NCBI GenBank assembly: GCA_016098155.1
Contig: JAAAJB010000406.1
Coordinates: 1 to 32,578, forward strand
Reading direction: 5' to 3'
Length of the DNA stretch: 32,578 nt
From: Actinomortierella ambigua
Taxonomy: Eukaryota; Mortierellomycota; Mortierellomycetes; Mortierellales; Mortierellaceae
The notes below the pieces were generated by a model. The model saw nothing but the letters and a program-made list of their open reading frames with translations, was not told the origin of the DNA and ran no database searches. Both the position numbers and the translations under genes were made by a program. Shown here in pieces: positions 22,174 through 30,853 of the stretch (the first letter of the stretch is position 1; every line of letters starts with the position of its first letter).

Positions 22174-22868
22174 GTGCACAATAGTATTCAAAGACCGGAT
22201 AATGTTGGATGACGGGATGGGTAGACCAAGGTCACAAAGGGTTATCCAAAACAATCCGCGCAAGGAGATGGCGGGTCACTTTGCCAGTGACACCTGGCAT
22301 CGGAAACAGCCAGCTCAGTCACCGCAGCATCAACCACCAAGGCGCTCTTGTCGAACGATGGAGGTGCTTTATATATTCAACCGCGACAAAAAAAATTGAG
22401 CCTGAAAGGCATGCCGACAGGATCCCACACAATTCCCTGGAGAAGTCCGCTCACACACCGACGACAGTGCACGGGAAGAGCGGCACTTATCCTTTGGGAT
22501 TATTCAAGCAAACTGTTGGAGTGGCAGTATTGGTATTGAGCATGGTAGCGAACGGCCCGTGTATTGGGGGGTCATCAATCCCAATAAAGGGTGGACAGAA
22601 ACGCAATCCCCCCACACCAAGTTCTCCTGTATGACAAGCCTATCAAGTGAGCAGCTAGCAAAGGCGCGAAAGCTCCTATCAAGTGAGCATCCACCAAAGG
22701 AGAGGAAGCTCCCACCAGGTGAGCAGCCAGCAAAGGAGGGAAACTCCTTTACCCCCGACGCATGCCTGACAAGAGTAGAGAAGTCAACCCCCGAAGACAA
22801 CACTGAGTGACTGTTCTTACTTTGTGAATTGCACAGTCTTGTGGGTGTCCACTATAATCTGTTCACTC
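22174..22868. other. Shared spacer of units 2/3 (first copy)
   Basis: About 695 bp between the F-box relic and the S41 promoter block, nearly repeated at 25654-26349. An 83-codon open frame covers 22559-22810, but it opens with GTG here and ATG in the other copy. It includes a 12-residue repeat (see minisatellite). I do not recognise a protein. A GACGGGATGGG stretch near 22213 resembles the 3' end of the intact F-box gene (about 18747) and may be a remnant of that end, though the match is very short. Confidence 0.45.
22641..22748 (+). repeat. 36-bp minisatellite, three units (first spacer)
   Basis: Units start at 22641, 22677 and 22713. Read in the local open frame they give a 12-residue repeat of the type SSEQLAKARKL. 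The array and its flanks appear identical in the second spacer. Confidence 0.85.
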
Positions 22869-23078
22869 CTTGTTTATTTCGTCCAGTCAGAGATGCTACC
22901 CCCTTGTCGTTTGGCCTCTGAGCAAGAGAGATGCGGGCAGTCGCTAACCTACACTCAGCTAATCGTAGATCAATCGCAACATAACTCGCGCTCTATTTGG
23001 AGAAGAAGAGGGGGAAGCAAGGCATATTAGGCAATGCCTTGCTGAAAGAAATTAAACAAAAAAAAGGAGAACATGATA

Positions 23079-23131
23079 CTTAGCCGCCTAATACCACGGT
23101 GACAAGCAACGACGAATGCGAAGTATAAAAA
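23079..23131 (+). promoter_or_regulatory. Promoter of S41 copy 2: CTTAGCCGCC element and TATA box
   Basis: A single CTTAGCCGCC (about 23079-23088) lies 45 nt upstream of TATAAAAA (23124-23131), itself 85 nt before the ATG. The spacing equals that in copy 3. Confidence 0.65.
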
Positions 23132-23215
23132 GTCGGCTCTTCTTTTATACAGATCCATTGAGCACCAACACTACCTCTCTTTGCATTCATACATACCCCA
23201 TTCCTACTCCAATCA

Positions 23216-25275
23216 ATGGTCTCCTTCAACAAGAGCTTCATTCTCACAGTTGCTCTTGCCGCAAGTGTGTCTGCACTTGTCATCCCACGCTCTACGCAAG
23301 AGAATGTCAACGAAGACCCCTGTACCGTCCTTAGCTCTCTAAATCCATCAGAAGTCACACTCGATCACGTCGCGAACTGCTATCTAGCCATTCCGTTCGA
23401 CAGCGAGCGCGAAGGCAGCTTTCTCAAGGACCTGGCGATACTCTATGACAACTTTTATGTGTACAAAGATTTGGCCCTGACTACTCCCGGCGCACCGTTC
23501 AGTATCCCTTCGGTCGACATCCTCGCTGACTTTGACGAGATTGCCAAACGTGAATACGAGTCGGCATATGATTTCCACCATGATCTGCGCCTAGCCGTCG
23601 CACGTCTTCATGACGCTCATTCCACTTATATTGGTGAGTTTTCTTTTCCACTCTGGGTAGTCGCTTTTTCCCTTCTCGCCCTTGACTCAAGCTTCTAACA
23701 CTACTCTTTCTTTCGACGTTGTACGCCTATGGACTAATAGTGGACTGCTTTCGCACATACACTTTCGTGCAGCCAATTGCCCTCTATGCACCAGTTGTCG
23801 ATGGCGTACAGTCAATCCGAGTGTTTTCTAGCGACACGGAGAAGGACCTGAGCGACTGCGAGGTTATCTTGATTGATGGCGAGAAGCCTGATGTCCATCT
23901 CCAAAACTGGGCCGACAAGTACACCGCATTCTCCAAAGACCCGGGTGTGCGGCTGAATTTTGCCTTGGCGACCACGATTTTCGACGCCAAGACAGGAGCG
24001 TTCCAACCAGACTTGGGTATCTTCCAATCCCGCGACTTCCTGCCTGACAAGCCGAGCATTGAATACCAGCTCTTGTGTCCGGCAGAAAATGACGAAGATA
24101 GTCCTTCTAGTCTCACCGTGACAGCTGAGTACGCGGTCGTTGGGCCCACGGACGGAGTGCAGTTCAAGGATGTTGCGTCCTTCTTGGAATCCTGCGCACA
24201 GCCTCTATTCGATGAAGAGATCCCGCCGGAAGAAGACATGATCGAGGCAGCGATCCGCCAACCTCACCTGCCACACGTGGATCAGCAGCAGAAGCGTGTT
24301 CAGATTGCTCGTCGCGCCGATTCGCCACCTGCGCCAGAATTTGAGCATGCTGATAATGTGGTCCATACAGAGCTCTGCGGCTTCTATCAGATGAAGGAGG
24401 ACCCCTCGGTGGGTATTGTCCACATTTCGTCCATGGATGTCGGATCCAAAAACTACGGGCCCTTTATCGAGGGTCTGGAGCTCCTCGCTAGCAAGGGTGT
24501 GACGAACCTCATCATCGACCTGACCAACAACGGTGGTGGCCTGGTCCAGTTCGCGAGCGATGTTGTCGCGATGTTCTTCAATACACCCTCGGTGGTCCAG
24601 GGCAGCCATGCAGGCGATCTTCGCGAATCAGCTGGCGTTCTCCAGATCGGTAAGGCCGACAGTGCCAACACAACGGCAGAGACACACTATGAACCGGCAG
24701 GGTTTGTCAGCGCGGCCGATGGCGCCCCACTGACCGGCGAGGAGCTGTATGGAGAGTCTGTGCAGTACACGCGTGGTGAACGCTCGTCCGACTACACTCC
24801 TCTAGTGCGCCTAAACTGGAACAACAACCTGAACGACACAACGTACCCTTGGTCGGAGGACGCGGCCAAGATCAAGATTCTGACGGATGGACGGTGCGGT
24901 TCGGCGTGTGGCATGTTGACGGATCATTTTGTGACCCGACATGGTGTAGAGGTCTATGCCGTCGGCGGTTACCTGGGTCAGCCTCTGTCCATGTTCTCTT
25001 TTGCGGGCGCGTCGGTGCTCTCGTGGAAGGAGATCTCGCAGTTCCACATGCAGTTGAACATTGAGGCCCCGATGCTCGTCCAGGCATTTGCAGGCACGTT
25101 CAACATCCCCTGGTTTGAGGTCTACTCGAACGGCGATAGCATTCCTCTCGACTATAGCAACGATCGCTATCATCCAACGTATCGTCTAGACTTTACTCCC
25201 GACAACATGCGCAATCGCGATAGCCTCTGGAAAACAGTTGCCGAGCAGGCTTGGGGCAAAGTGACGCCACAATAG
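23216..25275 (+). CDS. Secreted S41 family (CPAF-like) peptidase, tandem copy 2
   Basis: Exons 23216-23633 and 23741-25275, intron 107 nt (GTGAGT...TAG, phase 1), 650 residues, with the same architecture as copy 1. All key motifs are kept: signal peptide, LHDAHST, dibasic QKRVQIARRADSP spacer, LIIDLTNNGGG and ILTDGRCGSACGML. The first part of exon 2 resembles copy 3 (FSSDTEKDLSDCEVILIDG), whereas the protease core resembles copy 1 (FASDVVAMFFNTPS, TDHFVTRHGVEVYAVGG). The gene therefore looks like a mosaic, consistent with gene conversion. Function as for the family; substrate unknown. Confidence 0.92.
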
Positions 25276-25342
25276 AGGTGACCCATTCAGCATTCGAATA
25301 GACAGAATAGCATGAAGACCATTTTTAGACCTAGTTATCATT

Positions 25343-25364
25343 AAAAAAAAAAAAAAAAAAAAAA
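25343..25364 (+). repeat. A22 homopolymer 3' of S41 copy 2
   Basis: The 3' flank of each S41 copy carries an A-run at this point, of about 7-8 (copy 1), 22 (copy 2) and 10 (copy 3) bases. The run is probably a slippage site; its length in the assembly is uncertain. Confidence 0.8.
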
Positions 25365-25389
25365 GATCCTGTTATCTTAAAAATATAAC

Positions 25390-25653
25390 TTTCGTGGTCT
25401 AACACCCCCTGCGGCAATCATTTTTGTAAGGGAGGTTTCTCTTTCCCCTGATTCATTCACGATGGAAGTTCATTGATACCATTCAATTTCCTCGCATGCT
25501 GAATTCTGTATCGGCCTTGAAAACACTCAAAAACCCGCTCGAACACTCGCTCACAACACGCCTGACTTCAATGCCACCTCCGATCACACAGAAAGGCTCG
25601 CTACAGCAGTTCTTCAGCCATCTCAACCATCAGTTTGGCGGAATTCCTCTGCC
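25390..25653 (+). pseudogene. F-box gene relic 2 (5' fragment)
   Basis: A second copy of the F-box 5' fragment, cut at the same GGIPLP point as relic 1 and with the same 2-bp and 3-bp losses. The truncation therefore happened once, before this unit was duplicated. Read in the F-box frame it gives FIDTIQFPRMLNSVSALKT. No F-box remains. Confidence 0.85.
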
Positions 25654-26349
25654 GGTGTACAATAGTATTCAAAGACCGGATAATGTTGGATGATGGGATG
25701 GGTAGACCAAGGTCACAAAGGGTTATCCAAAACAATCTGCGCAAGGGGATGGTGAGTTTCTTTGTCAGTGACACCTGGCATCAGACACAGCCAGATCAGT
25801 CACCGCAGCATCAACCACCAATGCGCTCTTGTCGAACGATGGAGGTGCTTTACATATTCAACCGTAACAAAAAAAAATTAAGCCTAAAAGGCATGCCGAC
25901 AGGATCTTACACAATTCCCTGCAGAAGTCCGCCGACACACCGACGACAGTGCACGGGAAGAGCGGCACCTATCCTTTGGGATTATTTGAGCAAACCGTTG
26001 GAGTGGCAGTATTGGCATTGAGCGTGGTAGCGAACGGCTCATGTATTGGGGGGTCATCAATCCCAACAAAGGGTGGACAGAAACGCAATCCCCCCACACC
26101 AAGTTCTCCTGTATGACAAGCCTATCAAGTGAGCAGCTAGCAAAGGCGCGAAAGCTCCTATCAAGTGAGCATCCACCAAAGGAGAGGAAGCTCCCACCAG
26201 GTGAGCAGCCAGCAAAGGAGGGAAACTCCTTTACCCCCGACGCATGCCTGACAAGAGTAGAGAAGTCAAGCCCGAAGACATCACTGATTGACTGTTCTTA
26301 CTAAGTGAACTGCACAGTCTTGTGGATGCCCACTAAAATCTGTTCACTC
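25654..26349. other. Shared spacer of units 2/3 (second copy)
   Basis: Close copy of 22174-22868. Its open frame (26041-26304, 87 codons) begins with ATG and is identical to the first copy for about 76 residues before frame-changing indels alter the C-terminus. There is no recognisable product. The difference in start codon and ending argues against a conserved protein. Confidence 0.45.
26123..26230 (+). repeat. 36-bp minisatellite, three units (second spacer)
   Basis: Units start at 26123, 26159 and 26195. By eye they are identical in order and sequence to the array at 22641-22748. Confidence 0.85.
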
Positions 26350-26554
26350 CTTGTTTATTTCGTCCAGTCAGAGATGCCACCCCCTTGTCGTTTGGCCTCT
26401 GAACAAGAGAGATGCGGGCAGTCCTACACTCAGCTAATCGTAGATCAATCGCAACATAATTCGCTCTCTATTTGGAGAAGAAGAGGGGGAAGCAAGGCAC
26501 GTTAGGCAATGCCTTGCTGAAAGAAATTAACCAAAAAAAAAGAAGAACATGATA

Positions 26555-26606
26555 CTTAGCCGCCTAATACCGCGGCGACAAGCAACGATGAATGCGAAGT
26601 ATAAAA
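26555..26606 (+). promoter_or_regulatory. Promoter of S41 copy 3: CTTAGCCGCC element and TATA box
   Basis: CTTAGCCGCC (26555-26564) lies 45 nt upstream of TATAAAA (26600-26606), which is 85 nt before the ATG. CCGCGG follows the element, as in copy 1. Confidence 0.65.
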
Positions 26607-26690
26607 GTCGGCTCTTCTTTTATACAGATGCATTGAGCACCAACACTACCTCTCTTTGCATTCATACACACTCCATTCCTACTCCAATCA

Positions 26691-28750
26691 ATGGTCTCCT
26701 TCAACAAGAGCTTCATTCTCACAGTTGCTCTTGCCGCAAGTGTGTCTGCACTTGTCATCCCACGCTCTACGCAAGAGAATGTCAACGAAGATCCCTGTAC
26801 CGTCCTTAGCTCTCTAGATCCATCGCAAGTCGCACTCGATCACGTCGTGAACTGCTATCGAGCCATTCCTTTCGACAGCGAGCGCGAAGGCAGCTTTCTT
26901 GAGAACCTGGCGATACTCTATGACAACTTTTTTGTGTACAAGGATTTGGCCCTGACTTCTCCTGGCGCACCCTTCAGTATCCCCTCGGTCGATATCCTCG
27001 CTGACTTTGACGAGATTGCCAAACGTGAATACGAGTCGGCATATGATTTCCACCATGATCTGCGCCTAGCCGTCGCACGTCTTCATGACGCTCATTCCAC
27101 TTATGTTGGTGAGTTTTCTTTTCCACTCTGGCTAGTCGGCGATTCCCCTTTCGCCCTTAACTCTAGTTTCTAACATTACTGTTCCTTTTGACGTTGTGCA
27201 TCTATGCACTTATAGTGGACTGCTTTCGTACATACACTTTCGTGCAGCCAATTGCCCTCTACGCTCCAGTTGTCGATGGCGTACAATCAATCCGAGTGTT
27301 TGCTAGCGACACGGAGAAGGACCTGAGCGACTGCGAGGTTATCCTGATTGATGGCGAGAAGCCTGATGTCCATCTCCAAGAATGGGCCGACAAGTACACC
27401 GCATTCTCCAAAGACCCGGGCGTGCGGCTGAACTTTGCCTTGGCGACCACGATTTTCGACGCCAAGACAGGAGCGTTCCAACCAGACTTCGGTGTCTTCC
27501 AATCCCGTGACTTCCTGCCTGACAAGCTGAGCATTGAATACCAGCTCGTGTGTCCGGCGGAAAATGACGAAGATAGTCCTTCTAGTCTCACCGTGACAGG
27601 TGAGTACGCGGTCATTGGGCCCACGGATGGAGTGCAGTTCAAGGATGTTGCGTCCTTCTTGGAATCCTGCGCACAGCCTCCATTCGATGCACAGATCCCG
27701 CCGGACGAAGACCTGTTCGAGGCAGTGACCGGCCAACCTCACCTGCCGCACGTGGATCAGCAGCAGAAGCGTGTTCAGATTGCTCGTCGTGCCGATTCGT
27801 CACCTCCACCAGAATTTAAGCATGCTGATATTGTGGCCAATACAGAGTTCTGCGGCTTCTATCAGATGAAGGAGGACCCCTCGGTGGGTATTATCCACAT
27901 TTCGTCCATGCGTGTCGTACTCGAAAAATACGGGCCCATTATCGAGGGTCTGGACCTCCTCGCTAGCAAGGGAGTGACGAACCTCATCATCGACCTGACC
28001 AACAACGCCGGTGGCCTGATGAAATTTGCGGGCGATGCTGCCTCGATGTTCTTCAATATACCCTCGGCGCTCCAGGGTAGCCATGTAGGCGATATTCGAG
28101 AATCAGCTGGCGTTCTCCGGATCGGTATGGCTGACAGTGCCGATACAACGGTGCACACACTCTATGAACCGACATATTACTCCAGCGAGACCGATGACGT
28201 CCGACTGACCGGCGAGGAGCTGTATGGACAGTCTGTGCAGTACACGCGTGGTGGACGCTCGTCCAACTACACGCCTCTGGTGCGCCTGAGCTGGACCAAC
28301 ACCCCGAACAACACAACATTCCCTTGGTCGGAGGACGCGACCAAAATCAAGATTCTGACGGATGGACGGTGTGGCTCGGCGTGTGGCATGTTGACGGATT
28401 TCCTTGTGACCCGCCATGGTGTGGAGGTCTATGCGATCGGTGGTTATCAGGGTGAGTCCTTGTCCATGTACTCTTTCGCGGGCGCGTCGGTGCTCTCATG
28501 GAAGGAGATCTCGCAGTTCCACATGGAGCTGAACATTGAGGCCCCGATGCCCGTTCAGGCATTTGCAGGCACGTTCAACATCCCCTGGTTTGAGGTCTAC
28601 TCGAACGGCGATAGCACTCCTCTCGACTATAGCAACGATCGCTATCATCCAACGTATCGCCTAGACTTTACCCCCGACAACATGCGCAATCGCGATAGCC
28701 TCTGGAAAACAGTTGCCGAGCAGGCTTGGGGCGAATTGACGCCACAATAG
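26691..28750 (+). CDS. Secreted S41 family (CPAF-like) peptidase, tandem copy 3
   Basis: Exons 26691-27108 and 27216-28750, intron 107 nt (GTGAGT...TAG, phase 1), 650 residues. The signal peptide, LHDAHST His and DGRCGSACGML Ser region are kept. It is the most diverged of the three in the protease core. IIDLTNNGGG has become IIDLTNNAGG (Gly404 to Ala), followed by LMKFAGDAASMFFN. The segment after the Gly-rich motif (YEPTYYSSETDDVRL) differs strongly from copies 1 and 2, while the last 100 residues are again nearly identical to copy 2. The uneven divergence suggests altered specificity or relaxed constraint in the core, with conversion of the ends. It is still an intact reading frame and probably active, but that is not proven. 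Confidence 0.9.
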
Positions 28751-28841
28751 AGGTGACCCTTTCAGCATTCGATTAGACAGAATGGCATGCAGACCATATG
28801 TAGACCTAGATATCGTAAAAAAAAAAGGGATCCTGTTATCT

Positions 28842-30480
28842 TCTTTAAGTAGGGCATGGTCACAATGTCGCCATTCTTCGGGGGGTTGGTGGCGATGGCG
28901 ACATTCCTCGCCGTCCAATCCCCCTGATTTTTTGAGTTAAAAAAAAAGAGAGAGAGAGAGAGAGAAAGAGGAGGCCTGTTTCGGGAAAAAAGAAACATGA
29001 GAGCATGATTGGGAAAAAAGGAGAGGAGACATAGGGAAGGCGACTTTCCTCAGATGGTTGAAGGGCTGCTTTGCATGCAGGAGAGAGAGAGAGAGTAAGA
29101 GAGGGTGTGTGTAAATGCTGTGTGCTGTGTGCTGGGAATTTGAGCATGAAAAATCGAGGAGTATGACACCATTTTGGAGAAAAAAAAACAAGGGCGACAC
29201 CCAAGGCAGAGCAACAGCAACCAGTGTCGCTATTTCTCCAAGATTAGGATGTGTAAGGAGGGGAGCGTGCGTTTTTTCTTTTGTTCACCTCCCTCTCTCT
29301 GTCTCTCTTTCTCTCTATCTCCTCTCCGTTTTCCATCTCTCAACCACTTCACGATTCATATCAGAGTCGCGCTATGTCAACGCCTAGGACCTGAACTATC
29401 TAGCAGTAGGAGCAACTCGAGCTCTTTGACCCCGTACATTCAACACATAAACACATGGATGATCGACCAAGATCAAGCTTGTGGTTTCCAGGGTGTCAAT
29501 TGAACACAATCGGGAGTGTCGCACCAAATACCAAGGTAAAGGATAGGAAGGAAGGAAGGGTCCTACCGTCGCCATCTTTTTTGAGCCATGCAAGTATTGC
29601 TCACATTCAACCAAGGATGGCACCATCGTCCCTTCCTTTCTTCTTCATCCATGCTGAGCACCATGGGTGGGATCAATTATCCCCATTGTTGTTACTCACA
29701 CTTGCTCGACACCATCCATTCACAACATCGCCTCATCCATAGTACCTTGTCACATCCTAGCGCGATTTCGCGCGTTCAGCCCAAAAAGAATGAATCACAT
29801 ATACGCCCTTTCCCATGTTGCTCAGAATTCCGCGATCTCTGTTCTTCCTCCTCCCCTCCCTTCCCTCTCTCCTTTACCCTCGAACCCCTCCTCAGCCCCA
29901 CCCCTTCTAGTAAACGTTGCTCGCATTAGCACCAAAGAGAGATAGGATAGGGACAGTTCAAAACAATGCCATCAGATGTAGGTTAGCAATCGAACGGAGA
30001 TGAGCGCAACGTGCAGGAGGATGTTGGGCTAAAATGGCAGCGAAGCAAGCCCTCATTGTCGCGAAGAGAAGAGGATGACAAAGAGCTCCTTGACTAATCT
30101 GCGCATGGGTAGAGTGGGGGAGGGGGGAGGAAAAAGGGGAGAGAGCATAGCAGTGAGAGTATAGAGGTCAGAGAGCCGCACCAAGGATTTTTTTTTTCAC
30201 GCACGCCAACCGAAGATCCACTTCAAGAATAGAGGATACTTCAAAAGGATCGACACAATTCGCATATCCACTTCCGCTTCAAGAACAAAGGTCAGGTCAG
30301 GAGGAGAGTGGTGCCAAGAACAGGAACAAGAGGGAAAGAGAGAGTTTGGCACACGCACGACTCTTACCAAAGTCGATCGGGGTGAGAAGTAAAGAGAGCG
30401 AGAGAGGCCCTTTTTCGAGAGGGGGAGGGGACAGAGGAGAGGGGGAAAGAAAAGGCCGATGACAAATCAAGCGAAAACAT
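28842..30480. other. Long intergenic region between the S41 array and the GCLM gene
   Basis: About 1.6 kb with no supportable gene. It contains GA repeats (28948-28971 and 29082-29095), CT-rich tracts (29288-29330), a 9-T run (30188-30196) and alternating purine- and pyrimidine-rich blocks. Open frames at 29115-29945 are Ser/Pro/His-rich and lack any recognisable domain. Part of it is presumably the promoter of the downstream gene. Confidence 0.5.
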
Positions 30481-30488
30481 TATAAAAA
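30481..30488 (+). promoter_or_regulatory. TATA box of the GCLM gene
   Basis: TATAAAAA lies 373 nt before the ATG, followed by CCCGGCCAAT. The predicted leader of about 340 nt is long and contains a T27 run. Confidence 0.5.
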
Positions 30489-30725
30489 CCCGGCCAATGC
30501 TTGCCCCCGCGCAATACAGCACACACAAACGCACTTGAATACTTCATACCCAAAAAAAAATCCCTTCCTACCTGCGTCGTGTACATCCTAGACGCCTGTT
30601 GTATCTCGCTTCCTTACCCATCCGATTCAATTAGCTGTTAAGCGCTTCTCCACCTTCTTCGCCGCGCAAGCACTACGCACCCCACCTCTCGAAAAATTTT
30701 AGAGTTTCGTTGAGGAGATACCAAC

Positions 30726-30752
30726 TTTTTTTTTTTTTTTTTTTTTTTTTTT
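30726..30752 (+). repeat. T27 homopolymer in the GCLM 5' leader
   Basis: Uninterrupted T-run about 100 nt upstream of the start codon; its length in the assembly is uncertain. Confidence 0.85.
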
Positions 30753-30853
30753 CAATTTGAAGTGTTTTCGCCCTTTTCTTTTCCTTCTTCCTATTTTCCT
30801 TCATCAACTTTTTGTTCATTGCATTCTCTCATCGACATTGCGCATACACCATC

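Larger units (their letters stand above)
21904..25389 (+). repeat. Tandem array unit 2: F-box relic 1 + spacer + S41 copy 2
   Basis: About 3.49 kb, collinear with unit 3 (25390-28841) along its length: relic, 36-bp minisatellite spacer, promoter, S41 gene and 3' flank. Confidence 0.8.
25390..28841 (+). repeat. Tandem array unit 3: F-box relic 2 + spacer + S41 copy 3
   Basis: Collinear with unit 2 until about 28841 (CCTGTTATCT in the S41 3' flank), where similarity ends. The next F-box segment, which would start about 60 bp later, is absent, so the array ends here. Confidence 0.78.

Noticed and set aside
22190..22235. Remnant of the F-box 3' end in the spacer (GACGGGATGGG match to about 18747)
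   Set aside because: The match is about 12 bp and no further similarity follows, so it is too short to support alone.
22559..22810. Small protein gene in the spacer of units 2/3
   Set aside because: The start is GTG in one copy and ATG in the other, and the C-terminus differs through indels. It is kept only as a repeat observation.
16716..28841. Transposon as the cause of the repeats
   Set aside because: I see no transposase, reverse transcriptase, terminal repeats or target-site duplications. Unequal crossing-over explains a direct tandem array better.
29115..29945. Several open frames of 90-113 codons between the array and GCLM
   Set aside because: They overlap each other, are Ser/Pro/His-rich, follow simple-sequence tracts and show no domain, signal or splice support.
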